Shown here piece after piece: positions 8,954 through 17,187 of a stretch of 64,000 bases of DNA (position 1 is its first letter; each line of letters begins with the position of its first letter). Made by a program: the position numbers and the translations under genes. Below the pieces are notes generated by a model, which was not told the DNA's origin, did no database searches, and was given only the letters and a program-made list of their open reading frames with translations. Source of the stretch: Hanleya hanleyi (taxonomy: Eukaryota; Mollusca; Polyplacophora; Lepidopleurida; Hanleyidae); NCBI GenBank assembly GCA_036873755.1, contig JAVTVY010018888.1:1-64000 (forward strand), read 5' to 3'.

Positions 8954-9736
8954 TTAGTAAGGGTCCCAGGCCTTGGGCGGCTGACCTCGGCGTCGTGATC
9001 GTCGCGGTGACTTAGCTCTGGGGGTTTGCAGGGGATGACGTGGTAAAAGAGGTGACGAAGTAGGTGCCCGCCGTGAGGGTGTTTTGGGCGGCGTCTGCGG
9101 TTGCCATTCACGTTCCCAGGTAGGGGGAAGTCGAGAGGGTGCTTGCATCCACTTCCAGCGTTCACGATTTCCTATCAATTCTTGAGGAGTGTGTGTGTCT
9201 TTTAATCCCTGAGCAAAGGCTTCCCAGCCCGGTGGATTAGAGTGTTTGCGAGAACGTACCATATCGTTGATTAAATCCGTCATATGAGATCCCGGCACCA
9301 CTTGGTTTCGAATCAGTAGTTTTCCTTCAGCGTTCCAACCCATATCGGCATTCTGTTTCACCCGGTCCAACAATAAACGCGCCTTGGTCTTGAAGGCTTT
9401 AGGCACACTGGCCAACACTTCCTGTTCCAGCTGAGGTGAGGCAGAAGATGAGGATGGCGGAGGTGTGAGTGTAGGCGTTGTGGGGGTTGTGGGTAGTTGT
9501 GGTGTACTACTACTACTATTACTCCCTCTATATTGATCCATAAACGTCTGGTACCGGTTCAGCGTATGATGGTAGAGTTGAATTTTCTCGTGATCGGGTA
9601 GTCGACGTTGGAGTATACTATTCATCTCTTCATCCAGAGACTGCAGTTGTTGCACTGTGGCAGGCACGGGGTAGGGTGATTGCAAACTCTGTAACAGTCG
9701 AGGTTCGACCAGCATCATTTTTTTCGTATGTTCCAT
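8954..9736 (-). CDS. Conserved Maverick protein of unknown function, Pro/Ser-rich tail
   Basis: 260 aa. An N-terminal helical half (about 1-70) is followed by a low-complexity Ser/Thr/Pro linker (about 72-105). A compact block then contains KTKARLLLDRVKQ, NAEGKLLIRNQVVPGSHMTDLI and PPGWEAFAQGL...ELIGNRERW. I recognise this block pattern from other animal Mavericks but know no function. The last 60 residues are basic and proline-rich. It starts 4 bp after the stop of the 112-aa gene, suggesting joint translation and a virion or DNA-binding role (inference). Confidence 0.75.
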   Translation of the reverse strand: MEHTKKMMLVEPRLLQSLQSPYPVPATVQQLQSLDEEMNSILQRRLPDHEKIQLYHHTLNRYQTFMDQYRGSNSSSSTPQLPTTPTTPTLTPPPSSSSASPQLEQEVLASVPKAFKTKARLLLDRVKQNADMGWNAEGKLLIRNQVVPGSHMTDLINDMVRSRKHSNPPGWEAFAQGLKDTHTPQELIGNRERWKWMQAPSRLPPTWEREWQPQTPPKTPSRRAPTSSPLLPRHPLQTPRAKSPRRSRRRGQPPKAWDPY

Positions 9737-9740
9737 GCCG

Positions 9741-10079
9741 TTAGCGTCCCAAGATGGAGCCTAGTAACGGCCCCAGTACAGTAGCGGCTAAGGGTGCGAG
9801 GAGTGCGCCGAGAAATCCACCTCGCTGTAACACCTGTTTCTTTTTCTTCACACTACCCGTCTTCTTCACCAACGTTCGGAGACCCGCCTTGTGCCGTTGC
9901 AATTTCCCTTTCTGCAGAGGACTGAGCGGAACATTGCCTTTTAACACATTATGCGCCACTTCACTCAAACACCGTACCAAGTCGGGATCCGCCCCGCGCA
10001 CCAGGGCCCGGCCCACCTCCGGTGGCGCGCTGCGTAATACGCGGAGGGCCGGCGCGTGCTTGCGTACCCGTGCAGACAT
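9741..10079 (-). CDS. Small conserved Maverick protein with C-terminal amphipathic Gly/Leu segment
   Basis: 112 aa. The middle reads HNVLKGNVPLSPLQKGKLQ, then a basic stretch KKTGSVKKKK, then a hydrophobic glycine-rich end GGFLGALLAPLAATVLGPLL. This layout recurs in Mavericks and adintoviruses. The end could be a membrane-active peptide comparable in role to adenovirus protein VI, which is inference. It lies between the packaging ATPase (36 bp upstream) and the 260-aa gene (4 bp downstream). Confidence 0.78.
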   Translation of the reverse strand: MSARVRKHAPALRVLRSAPPEVGRALVRGADPDLVRCLSEVAHNVLKGNVPLSPLQKGKLQRHKAGLRTLVKKTGSVKKKKQVLQRGGFLGALLAPLAATVLGPLLGSILGR

Positions 10080-10114
10080 GATGAGTGACGGCTAGAGTGG
10101 ATTGTCTTCTTCTT

Positions 10115-10729
10115 TTATTTGGGTGTGTACACCGTCTGCACCTCGCCGGGAAAAATGTGGGTACGCAATCGAAGGGATGAGGGAGTATCTTGTTTCAAGT
10201 CGATGAGTAGATACCCGTGAGCTCGTTGGGTAGCATCTTCAAAGGCTTCTCGTACAAAGGCCGTGTTTTTAGGGTACATCTGTTGAGCCAGGTGCGTAAT
10301 TTGGGAAGCGTCTCTGGGGTTTTTGAATAACACCACATACTGAGCATTCAAACTAATGTTCCTGTGCTCTTTGTTCTTACTGAAGAGATTCTGCACGATG
10401 TAGATGATGCTCAACCGACGATGATGGCTTCCTTTGGTAAAGAGACGGGTGATTCGACTGTCCGTTTCCGTCATGAGATCGTCCACCACCACCAACGTGT
10501 CTTTGGGTGTATCCTCAGGGGGTAAGCCTTCCATTAAGGTGAGTCCCGGCACACGTGCCAGTTCCTCGTACGTGGGTTGCCAAGCTCCATAACACCACAG
10601 GATGCGAGCTAGAGGAGGTGAAATGAGGGCTGACCCGTGTTGGATGAGACGTTGAACGAAGTGTGTTTTTCCCGACCCTGTCGGTCCAGCGATGAGACAC
10701 GTGAAAGGATGCTGCCACCGAGGATCCAT
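10115..10729 (-). CDS. FtsK/HerA-type genome packaging ATPase
   Basis: 204 aa. Walker A GPTGSGKT lies at residues 15-22 and Walker B TLVVVDDL at about 78-85. A conserved HRRLSIIYIVQN block follows, typical of A32-like packaging ATPases of Mavericks, virophages and large DNA viruses. It should translocate the DNA into the capsid. The start is the only ATG before Walker A. The leader just upstream (10730-10755) is almost pure A on the coding strand, an unusual feature. Confidence 0.93.
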   Translation of the reverse strand: MDPRWQHPFTCLIAGPTGSGKTHFVQRLIQHGSALISPPLARILWCYGAWQPTYEELARVPGLTLMEGLPPEDTPKDTLVVVDDLMTETDSRITRLFTKGSHHRRLSIIYIVQNLFSKNKEHRNISLNAQYVVLFKNPRDASQITHLAQQMYPKNTAFVREAFEDATQRAHGYLLIDLKQDTPSSLRLRTHIFPGEVQTVYTPK

Positions 10730-10755
10730 AGTTTTTTTGTTTTTTTTTATTTTTT
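10730..10755 (-). promoter_or_regulatory. Oligo(A) leader before the ATPase
   Basis: On the coding strand the 26 bp between the mucin-like gene and the ATPase ATG are A runs broken by single T or C. No TATA box is seen here, so the ATPase may be expressed from the upstream unit. An A-rich leader may help internal or re-initiation (inference). Confidence 0.4.
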
Positions 10756-11343
10756 TTATTTGGTGATTTGCGCTCGGCGTTCAGAGGCCCACCATCGTGC
10801 TCGTGGATCCCACCGGGGATCGTAGTCGAACGGGTACCGTTGCCGTGGTAAACGTGATTCGTGCACTCTAAATGTGTTTAGCGTCGTAGGAGTGGTGATG
10901 GTGGTGGTACTAGGTGGTGGTGGTGGTGGTGATGGACTGGAAGGATCGTCGCTTCTCAGGGGTAACGGAGGATGACGTGACGTCGTAGTACGCAGCGTCG
11001 TAGTAGTAATACGGGGCGTGGTAGGCGTGAGTGGATGGATGTGACGGTCAGGTGATGTAGTGGATGGAGTAGACGGCGTGGTAGACGTGGGTGTCTGGGT
11101 TGATACGTGGCGGTACCTTGACGTCTTGGATGGTGTAGGCAGCGTCGTAGTGGTGGTGGTGGTCGAAGTGGTGGATGACTGAGGTGGAATTGTGGGAGGC
11201 GGGGTGTTGAAACAGGATATCACATACGCCAAATCGAAGAACACACCTCCAAATAACGTACCCAGAAGTACTACTACACACACTATAGTACCCACTTGTG
11301 CTTTTCGAGTTCGTAACAGTAAGGGTAGATGTGCACTATCCAT
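10756..11343 (-). CDS. Mucin-like single-pass membrane protein
   Basis: 195 aa, no recognised family. A short N-terminus with RTRK precedes one strong membrane segment (about 17-44, GTIVCVVVLLGTLFGG and following residues). About 110 residues of Thr/Ser/Pro follow, with many threonine runs, and then a basic C-terminus. This predicts a type II membrane protein with a heavily O-glycosylated outer domain. Within a capsid-encoding element it could be an attachment or egress factor, which is inference. A TATA box lies 42-49 bp upstream, overlapping the integrase stop codon. The threonine codon runs may be prone to length change. Confidence 0.72.
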   Translation of the reverse strand: MDSAHLPLLLRTRKAQVGTIVCVVVLLGTLFGGVFFDLAYVISCFNTPPPTIPPQSSTTSTTTTTTTLPTPSKTSRYRHVSTQTPTSTTPSTPSTTSPDRHIHPLTPTTPRITTTTLRTTTSRHPPLPLRSDDPSSPSPPPPPPSTTTITTPTTLNTFRVHESRLPRQRYPFDYDPRWDPRARWWASERRAQITK

Positions 11344-11384
11344 GGTACAATCCTACACTGAAGGATGATGGTGATAGGGGTTAG

Positions 11385-11392
11385 AATTTATA
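11385..11392 (-). promoter_or_regulatory. TATA box before the mucin-like gene
   Basis: TATAAATT on the minus strand, overlapping the integrase stop codon and 42 bp before the ATG at 11343. It probably starts the unit mucin-like protein, ATPase, 112-aa and 260-aa proteins. Confidence 0.55.
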
Positions 11393-12515
11393 GGCGTTTC
11401 ATGTCACGGCCTGACACCCAGGAATTAAACGAACGGGGCCACCCTCGCCATTTGACGAAATGATAGGGGATGCCACGTCGACGTTCCGTTTTCAAAATCT
11501 TTTCCACCGTGTAGTAGTCTTTCGGTGTTTTCACTATGGGTTGTAATTCTGCCTCGTAAAACGTGCCTTGCAGTGTTTCTCCTTGTAGATCTTCCAGTTG
11601 ATAGACGTGTGGCTGTCGAGGTTTATGGCGAACGATGACAAAGTGCTCGTCACTCCAGTTGGGCAAGTAACTTTTCTCAAATTGGCCTTTCACTTTACTG
11701 ATCCGTACCACATCTCCACGTTTGTAACGGGGTGCCGTGAGTGATGGTGGACTGGGTGAGTACAGCGTACCACGCACTTGATGTTCGTTGCGTTCTGTCA
11801 CATCGCGGGGAGCTCGCTGGATACTGCGATGATAGGCTCGATTGTACCCTTGCACCAGTTGAGGTAGTACATCGATGTACCGTCGGGTGTTTTGGGCAGT
11901 AAAATACTTGTACATTCGTCCTTTGAAGGTGCGATTGAATCGTTCCACCACAGAGGCTTTGGTCTCGTTGTACGTATGGAAGAAAAATACCTTCTGTTTC
12001 TTAAGAAAGGCTTGAAAGGGTCGGTTGAGAAATTCTGTACCTTCATCCGTTTGCAAATAAAGGGGTTTGCGCCCCGTCTTGAAAATCTGCTGGAACGCCC
12101 GTATTAGATTCTCTCCTGTTTTGGTGCGAATGGGTAGTACCCAGGCATACTTGGATAAAATATCGATACAGGTCAATATGTACCGATGTCCATCATTGTG
12201 AGGTGCAAATCGACTCATATCCACTAAATCAGATTGCCATTGCGCGTCTATGCCTCCTACGATGACTCGGTTACGGCGAAAATGTCGTCGGGCTGCTCGA
12301 TGTAAACTATAAGTGTCTTGGGTTTTTAACCAGTCTCGAACTTCAGTTCGACTGATGCCTTGGGAATGGACAGCTCGAGCGAGCGCTCCCACAGCGCTAT
12401 ACGCGGCTGGACTGGTAGGGTTGTAATACAAATCGGTTAACACCTTGTTCACTGTAAATGCTGACCCCTTTTTCCCCTTTCGGGACCGCTTCATCACGGT
12501 CTTCTTACCCTTCAT
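11388..12515 (-). CDS. Maverick integrase (RVE, C-terminal chromodomain)
   Basis: 375 aa, retroviral-type DDE integrase that inserts the linear element and makes 6-bp duplications. The catalytic residues appear as Asp96 (QSDLVDM), Asp157 (LQTDEGTEF) and Glu191 (ASVVERFNR), with 33 residues between the last two. A basic helical N-terminus precedes the core. An SH3-like region follows it, and then a chromodomain (about 335-375) with YTVEKIL, VKWRGW and SWV. This order is that of the F54H12.3-like integrases of Mavericks. The chromodomain may bias insertion to certain chromatin. The ATG overlaps the stop of the preceding 197-aa frame (ATGA). The matched target duplication shows that this enzyme type acted here. 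Confidence 0.96.
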   Translation of the reverse strand: MKGKKTVMKRSRKGKKGSAFTVNKVLTDLYYNPTSPAAYSAVGALARAVHSQGISRTEVRDWLKTQDTYSLHRAARRHFRRNRVIVGGIDAQWQSDLVDMSRFAPHNDGHRYILTCIDILSKYAWVLPIRTKTGENLIRAFQQIFKTGRKPLYLQTDEGTEFLNRPFQAFLKKQKVFFFHTYNETKASVVERFNRTFKGRMYKYFTAQNTRRYIDVLPQLVQGYNRAYHRSIQRAPRDVTERNEHQVRGTLYSPSPPSLTAPRYKRGDVVRISKVKGQFEKSYLPNWSDEHFVIVRHKPRQPHVYQLEDLQGETLQGTFYEAELQPIVKTPKDYYTVEKILKTERRRGIPYHFVKWRGWPRSFNSWVSGRDMKRL

Positions 12516-13069
12516 CGGGGTGCCTCTGGGTCCCCGTCATGTGTGTTCGCTTCATCAGGTGACACTGACACTCTAGCCTCTGTGCATTCTATAGATATAG
12601 TACTTTCGTCTTCCCCGGCTGTATCGGGTTCATGTTGTTTTTTTTCATGGGGTTCAGCCAGCGCGTCCTCTATAGCACGAACCCACGCCAATTCGTCTGG
12701 TGATCGTTCGTCCGGTGTAAACAGCTGGTCCACAATAGGCACTACTTTCTCCAAGGCTGACCACAGAGAGGGGCCTAGGATGAAACTTCGCGTAGGGTCT
12801 TGGTAGCGGCCCAGGCGTGCGAAGAGGGGAGGTACGGTATATACGTAGATGGCATTGTCTATGTGAATGAGGTCTCCATCGAACTCACCGTTCAACACCC
12901 GTTTAAATTTAGTCCAGCCGTCACGCTGTAGCGTCACCGTATTCGATAGAGTCTCAGCGGGCGCCCAGCAAATAGCTCCACAGTCTTTCACCAGGGTGAC
13001 TTTATCTTCATAGACGTATAACCCCACCTGGGGTATAAGGGGGAGAATGGCTCGTAGGTCGGCTGACAT
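12512..13069 (-). CDS. PC4-like repeat protein, two repeats, acidic tail
   Basis: 185 aa from the ATG at 13069; the frame is open to 13105. It holds two copies of a beta-strand plus helix unit, ending in VTLQRDGWTKFKRVL and FILGPSLWSALEKVV. The same unit occurs four times in the next gene and, in clearer PC4-like form, at 19752-20771. PC4/SUB1 proteins bind single-stranded DNA as dimers of this unit. A two-repeat chain could mimic a dimer (inference). The last 70 residues are acidic and low complexity. It overlaps the integrase by ATGA and has a TATA box at 13122. Confidence 0.72.
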   Translation of the reverse strand: MSADLRAILPLIPQVGLYVYEDKVTLVKDCGAICWAPAETLSNTVTLQRDGWTKFKRVLNGEFDGDLIHIDNAIYVYTVPPLFARLGRYQDPTRSFILGPSLWSALEKVVPIVDQLFTPDERSPDELAWVRAIEDALAEPHEKKQHEPDTAGEDESTISIECTEARVSVSPDEANTHDGDPEAPR

Positions 13070-13121
13070 GCTTGCTCTAAATGTCGAACGGTGAATGACA
13101 CACACTCTGTCTCACCCCTGG

Positions 13122-13129
13122 TATTTATA
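13122..13129 (-). promoter_or_regulatory. TATA box of the PC4-like/integrase unit
   Basis: TATAAATA on the minus strand, 53 bp upstream of the ATG at 13069. The next downstream gene, the integrase, has no separate TATA box in the overlap. Confidence 0.6.
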
Positions 13130-13154
13130 GTGTCAGGTACAGACATGAATCGTA

Positions 13155-13850
13155 CTATTCTGTGAGAGGCTCCTGTGGAGAGAGTACTTCATCGACCACG
13201 GGCACTACTTGTTGCAAAGCCGTCCATAGATCGGGGTCCAGAGTAAAACCACCTCGCTTGAGACAGAGGAGTCGAGCAAAATAGGGACCGCGGAAAATGT
13301 AGACATCGTCACACAGGTGAATGCTATCTCCGTCGAGGTCACCGCATAACACACGTTTCAAGGTAATCCAGCCTTCCGGGGATAAAGAGACACGCGCGGG
13401 TTCAGACGTACACCAACACCGACTATCGTCATCGATGAGCTCCACGCGTTGGGGGTATAACAATAGGGTACAGTCCGGTGTAAGAGTACGCGTAGCTACA
13501 GAATTGGCCTCAGGATAGAGTACGTCGTGGACGTCGGTGATAATAGCTTTCAGCGCCTGCCATAATGCCGGTCGGAGTAGGATAGAGGTACCACCACACT
13601 GTTCTAACCGGGGAAAAAAAGAATCATCTTTACCACTTCGCAGATAAACACCGACTCCCACGTGCATGAAATCCACTTCGGGCTCTTTTCCCTGTAACAA
13701 CCGTGTCAATAGAGTCCAGCCTGGTAGGCTTAAACATAACTTCACTTCTCGGGGATGTTCTTCGATGAGCTGCAGTTCATGATCATAGACGATGAGAATC
13801 ACATCAGACGTGAGTTGGAAGAAAGCGAGCTCCGTTCCGTGCGCTGCCAT
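13155..13850 (-). CDS. PC4-like repeat protein, four repeats
   Basis: 231 aa from the ATG at 13850 (MAAHGTEL); the frame is open to 13946, but the first 32 codons include a phenylalanine run from a homopolymer and look non-coding. Four units end in LSLPGWTLLTRLL, ILLRPALWQALKAI, VSLSPEGWITLKRVL and FTLDPDLWTALQQVV. Units 3-4 align closely with the 197-aa neighbour, including the shared pattern LDGDSIHL / FDGDLIHI and YFARL / LFARL. This marks a local gene duplication. Probable nucleic-acid-binding accessory of replication or transcription (inference). A weak TATATA (13887-13892) precedes it. Confidence 0.72.
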   Translation of the reverse strand: MAAHGTELAFFQLTSDVILIVYDHELQLIEEHPREVKLCLSLPGWTLLTRLLQGKEPEVDFMHVGVGVYLRSGKDDSFFPRLEQCGGTSILLRPALWQALKAIITDVHDVLYPEANSVATRTLTPDCTLLLYPQRVELIDDDSRCWCTSEPARVSLSPEGWITLKRVLCGDLDGDSIHLCDDVYIFRGPYFARLLCLKRGGFTLDPDLWTALQQVVPVVDEVLSPQEPLTE

Positions 13851-14344
13851 AGTGGTGAATGACAAAACACCGTCCAGGCAAATGTGTATATACGGATTCT
13901 TGCTAATTAATGACTCGCGAGTAAAAAAAAAAAAAAAATATTTCATCGTAATAAAATTCGTATCGTACCTTGTTCTAGAAAAATAATTAAATTCAGATTA
14001 CAAATGCAATTTTGTAGGCGCGCGCTCCAAGATAAATATACTTCAGAACATTTTTGCGACGCTACATTTGCGTGTCATTTGTGCCTGCACTGTAACAATT
14101 AAGAATTCGCGCACAGATGGAACAGAAGACAACATTGAAATCGTCTCCAAAATGCTTTACCGGCCTATTGGTTATTAGCAGACCACCCCTTTCAAGCCGA
14201 TAGACATTCCATTCTCAGTGCCTGTGACGGCCGCTAGATGGCGTCATCCACAGTGCACCAAAATGATTGGGAACTCTGCACGTTGGCCTTCTTGCACTGA
14301 AACGAAGGCTATTTTTTCTATAATTTTTATAGTTTTCTCTGGAT
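13851..14344. other. Intergenic, AT-rich, no gene
   Basis: Contains the A/T homopolymer at about 13924-13940 and an isolated GCTAGATGGCG motif near 14233. No open frame with coding character is seen. The TATATA at 13887-13892 may serve the minus-strand gene. Confidence 0.5.
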
Positions 14345-14704
14345 AAACCAGATACAATTTTCAGGGTAATATTATAAGGCTATGAGCAATATACTTGACG
14401 TATTTTTAGCCAGGAAAACCAATTTATTTCCAATGTATCGGGTTTTCCACACTACCGTACTATAACGTTACGGGTGTAAAAATCGATAAGATTATGAAAA
14501 ATACCGGCTTAGTCTAGCGTTATCCTGCTAAATTTTTAAATACTACACTATGAGTTGCCTCGGTTCAACTTGAAATAAAATTTATACGTGCACTGACATT
14601 TATTGTAAAATGACAACCGTTTAAAATTGGAAAAGAAACACAAATATTTTGTTCAGCGTAAAAATATATACCAAACCGATAGAGCGATTTCGCTGACGTC
14701 CGCG
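14345..14704 (+). repeat. Inverted repeat arm, left promoter copy
   Basis: About 360 bp, matching the reverse complement of 17321-17683 at high identity, with small differences such as AATATATACC against AATATTTACC. Each arm points inward at a convergent gene pair and ends just before a TATA box. Confidence 0.92.
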
Positions 14705-14711
14705 TAATTTT

Positions 14712-14719
14712 TATATAAG
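14712..14719 (+). promoter_or_regulatory. TATA box before the 190-aa gene
   Basis: TATATAAG, 56 bp before the first ATG at 14768 and directly after the inverted repeat arm. Confidence 0.6.
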
Positions 14720-14767
14720 CTAGCGCCCAGTTTCATTCGGGCCATTCCAAAACCTTTCACTGACCAG

Positions 14768-15340
14768 ATGACAACAGATATACACAGAGAGAAGAAAATG
14801 AGCAATCATCCCGCTAAGATGTCGACCACCACCAAGGCCTCCGGGCGAAAGACGAGAGTAGCTCGCCGACAAAAGAGGGCGATGCTGGACGCTATTAAGC
14901 AGTTTTGGTTGGCGGAATTGACCGGGTGGCAAGCTGTACTCAAGAATGAAGACGTGTTGGAAGGAGGAACAACGGCGGAGAATTTACGCACCCTGATAAA
15001 TTCGTCAAAAACCATAAGCGAGGAGGGGTGGTTGGCGTTACTACAGCGCACGATGCAACAAGAGATGTTCCCTGCCCCTCCTCCGCTGCTGGCGCCCCGT
15101 CCATCACCACCACAAGAGCCAGCGGCAACAGCGCCCCGTAATGAAATTTTCCCCCTGGAAGACCTCCCTTCCATTTACGACGAAGAGGACAACAACATAA
15201 ACAAGCACGAACAAGAGGGTGAACAGGGAATAGCTGCCGCTGATTTCTTGCAGCACATGCCTATCAGTCCCGACCAAGAAGATGAGGAGGGGGTATACAA
15301 ATATACCTTGACACTACTTCTCGGTGAGCAAGATGTGTGA
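14768..15340 (+). CDS. Accessory protein, basic N-terminus and acidic C-terminus, unknown function
   Basis: 190 aa, no family recognised. The first 45 residues are basic (GRKTRVARRQKRAML), followed by a helical part with FWLAELTGWQAVLKN. A proline-rich linker (PPPLLAPRPSPPQEP) leads to an acidic tail with DEEDNN and DQEDEEG. Basic and acidic ends with a linker resemble a small transcription regulator or chromatin-binding protein (inference). In-frame Met residues at 11 and 18 are alternative starts. Promoter lies in the duplicated arm. The message appears to end in a histone-type stem-loop at 15397-15412, 57 nt after the stop. Confidence 0.7.
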   Translation: MTTDIHREKKMSNHPAKMSTTTKASGRKTRVARRQKRAMLDAIKQFWLAELTGWQAVLKNEDVLEGGTTAENLRTLINSSKTISEEGWLALLQRTMQQEMFPAPPPLLAPRPSPPQEPAATAPRNEIFPLEDLPSIYDEEDNNINKHEQEGEQGIAAADFLQHMPISPDQEDEEGVYKYTLTLLLGEQDV

Positions 15341-15396
15341 GTAGACAGGAAAACTCACTCCCTGAAGAAAACAGGGTTATAAAATTGAACCATAAC

Positions 15397-15412
15397 AGTC
15401 CTTTTCAGGACT
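15397..15412 (+). terminator. Histone-mRNA-type 3' stem-loop (190-aa gene)
   Basis: AGTCCT TTTC AGGACT: a perfect 6-bp stem with a TTTC tetraloop, the size and loop of metazoan histone 3' stem-loops, followed by AACC. A purine-rich element with TCCGAAAGAGAGCTTCT (15423-15440) lies about 10 nt downstream, where a histone downstream element would sit. Confidence 0.8.
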
Positions 15413-15541
15413 AACCAATGCTATCCGAAAGAGAGCTTCTAATAACTGGGCACAAATTTCAAAGCACAGGTCCCACATTACCCCTTTTTTATTCTATTAG
15501 CAAACTGCAACACCAAAAAACAATCCCTGCCCTATATTAAC

Positions 15542-15557
15542 GGTCCTTGTCAGGACC
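15542..15557 (+). terminator. Second stem-loop of histone type, loop variant
   Basis: GGTCCT TGTC AGGACC: again a perfect 6-bp stem with a 4-base loop, but with TGTC in place of TTTC. It lies 145 bp past the first. The following sequence lacks the CCGAAAG element, so it may be a relic or backup. Confidence 0.45.
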
Positions 15558-15616
15558 AATCTCTCTCTTATAAACACAGGTTTTATTTTTGTTTTTTTCT
15601 CTCTCCCAGTAATTAA

Positions 15617-16162
15617 TATTACAGCCCGAATGATAACGGACTGAAATTTATTTGAACCAGCACAGGGCCTGGAGACTAGAAAAGAGGGGCAAAAGGGGGA
15701 GAAGGAGGAGGGGAGGGGGCATGTTTTTGTCGTTGGCCACCCTGTGCGACATGTTATTAATTTTACAATTTTTCTCTCTCTCAGTAATTAATATTACAGC
15801 CCGAATGATAACGGACTGAAATTTATTTGAACCAGGGGGTGAGAGGAGAAAAGGGGAAAAGGGGAGGAGGAGGAGGGGGACATTTGTCACTGTTGTTGTG
15901 GACCAGTAAAGGAATAAACATTACAGCCCGACTAATAACGGACTGAAATTTATTTGAACCAGCACAAAAGGGGTTTGGGATTAGAAAGAAGAGTATATGT
16001 GTGTGATGCCCGAATCATAACGGACTGAAATTTATTTGAACCAGGGGTGAGAGGGAAAGGGGTAAAGGGGAGGAGGGGAACATTTGTCACTGTTGTTGTC
16101 GACCAGTAAAGGAATAAACATTACAGCCCGAATAATAACGGACTGAAATTTATTTGAACCAG
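15617..16162 (+). repeat. Five copies of a ~43-bp dispersed motif, 3' intergenic region
   Basis: The motif core is ATTACAGCCCGAAT.ATAACGG followed by ACTGAAATTTATTTGAACCAG. Copies lie at 15617-15660, 15793-15835, 15920-15962, 16007-16044 and 16120-16162, all on the + strand. The larger blocks 15900-16000 and 16100-16200 are a near-exact direct repeat with a 200-bp period. Two more copies lie at 18922-18961 and 18965-19007, again behind a stem-loop gene. No coding frame is seen here. Confidence 0.88.
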
Positions 16163-16274
16163 CACAAAGGGGTTTGGGATTAGAAAGAAGAGTATATATG
16201 TGTGTGGGAGTTGATGTTAATTTTTTATTTTGTGCTTTTGATGTTAGAAGTTTCCCCTCTCGGAAAGATAAAGT

Positions 16275-16290
16275 GGTTCTGAAAAGAACC
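16275..16290 (-). terminator. Histone-mRNA-type 3' stem-loop (minus-strand RING gene)
   Basis: On the minus strand: GGTTCT TTTC AGAACC, then ACTTTATC and TTTCCGAGAGGGGAAACTTC (16245-16270). It begins 19 nt after the RING stop codon. The downstream element nearly equals that at 18826-18850, so the two RING genes share a duplicated 3' module. Confidence 0.85.
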
Positions 16291-16308
16291 GTTGGAATAT
16301 GTAAGCGA

Positions 16309-17187
16309 TTACATCGTTGGGGGCTGTTGGAATTGTCTTCTTCTTCTCTCAGTACACACCGGGCATGTCAAGGCTATGAATTCACACACTAGGGGATTGT
16401 AAGCGTCCGCACACACTGGTATTTGGGCATGTTTATGTATACAAGCCACACACAAGGCTTGATGCCCACAGGGGAAAATAGCGTATTTAGCAAACTGGTT
16501 ACAGCATTGCACGCAGTGTAAATAACAGGCTGCTTGGCGTTCTGTGTTGGATGCCAGTGTTGTTGTTGATATTGCGGAAACGTAGTGGATGACGTCTTGG
16601 TTTTGTTTTTGGCTTATTTTTCTGGTATTCTCTCTTATTCTGTTTTTTCTCGCGTCTTTTCTGTTTTTTCTCGCCTGTTGCCTATGTCTATTGCTTCTGT
16701 CGTCTTTTCTACCGCTTCTGGCGTCTTGCCTGTTTCTTCTGGCGTCTTTCCTGTTTTTTCTGGCGTCTTTCCTCTTTTTTGTTGAGTCTTTGCTTTTTTC
16801 GAATACTGTGGTTTTGAAGTCTTTCCCCTTCTCCTCATCTTCGCTTTCTCCTTCTTCTGTGTCGGTTTGGGATTCGGATTCGGTTTCTTCTTGTCCCGTT
16901 TCTTCTTGTCCCATTTCTCCTGCTTTTTCTTTAGCTGGGGAGCTTTGTTGTTCTTTCAACATAGTTTCCAACATGCGGTCTATGTCGTCAAAATGTTGGT
17001 ATTCGACTGGGGTAAGATCCGATGTCGCTGCTGGGAAGTGACTAAGATGCGGTGTGGCTGCTAGGAGGTCTCTAAGAAGCGGTGTGTCTGCTGGCGGATG
17101 GTGCCGGGGTTGAGGTGTAAATAAGTCTTCCATTATAGCATCCAACCATGGCGCGTCATCTACCACATTAATGATGTTGTCGAACAC
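16309..17187 (-). CDS. RING-finger protein with Lys/Arg/Asp repeat region
   Basis: Up to 292 aa. The C-terminal 75 residues form a RING-like zinc finger: CVQCC, then FPCGHQALCVAC, then CPVCTERRRR. The middle (about 140-205) is a basic low-complexity series of RKDARKNRKDAR type, preceded by an acidic Glu/Ser stretch. RING proteins of DNA viruses often act as ubiquitin ligases against host factors (inference). The start is uncertain: the frame opens with GTG at 17187 and has no ATG until 17133. A short uORF (ATG GAG TGA) and an out-of-frame ATG lie in the leader, so splicing is possible. TATA box at 17305; ends in a histone-type stem-loop. Confidence 0.75.
   Translation of the reverse strand: MFDNIINVVDDAPWLDAIMEDLFTPQPRHHPPADTPLLRDLLAATPHLSHFPAATSDLTPVEYQHFDDIDRMLETMLKEQQSSPAKEKAGEMGQEETGQEETESESQTDTEEGESEDEEKGKDFKTTVFEKSKDSTKKRKDARKNRKDARRNRQDARSGRKDDRSNRHRQQARKNRKDARKNRIRENTRKISQKQNQDVIHYVSAISTTTLASNTERQAACYLHCVQCCNQFAKYAIFPCGHQALCVACIHKHAQIPVCADAYNPLVCEFIALTCPVCTERRRRQFQQPPTM

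Noticed and set aside
16589..17041. 150-aa hydrophobic plus-strand frame, looks like a membrane protein
   Set aside because: Antisense of the Lys/Arg/Asp and Glu/Ser repeats of the RING gene, which gives Phe/Leu/Ser-rich shadow.
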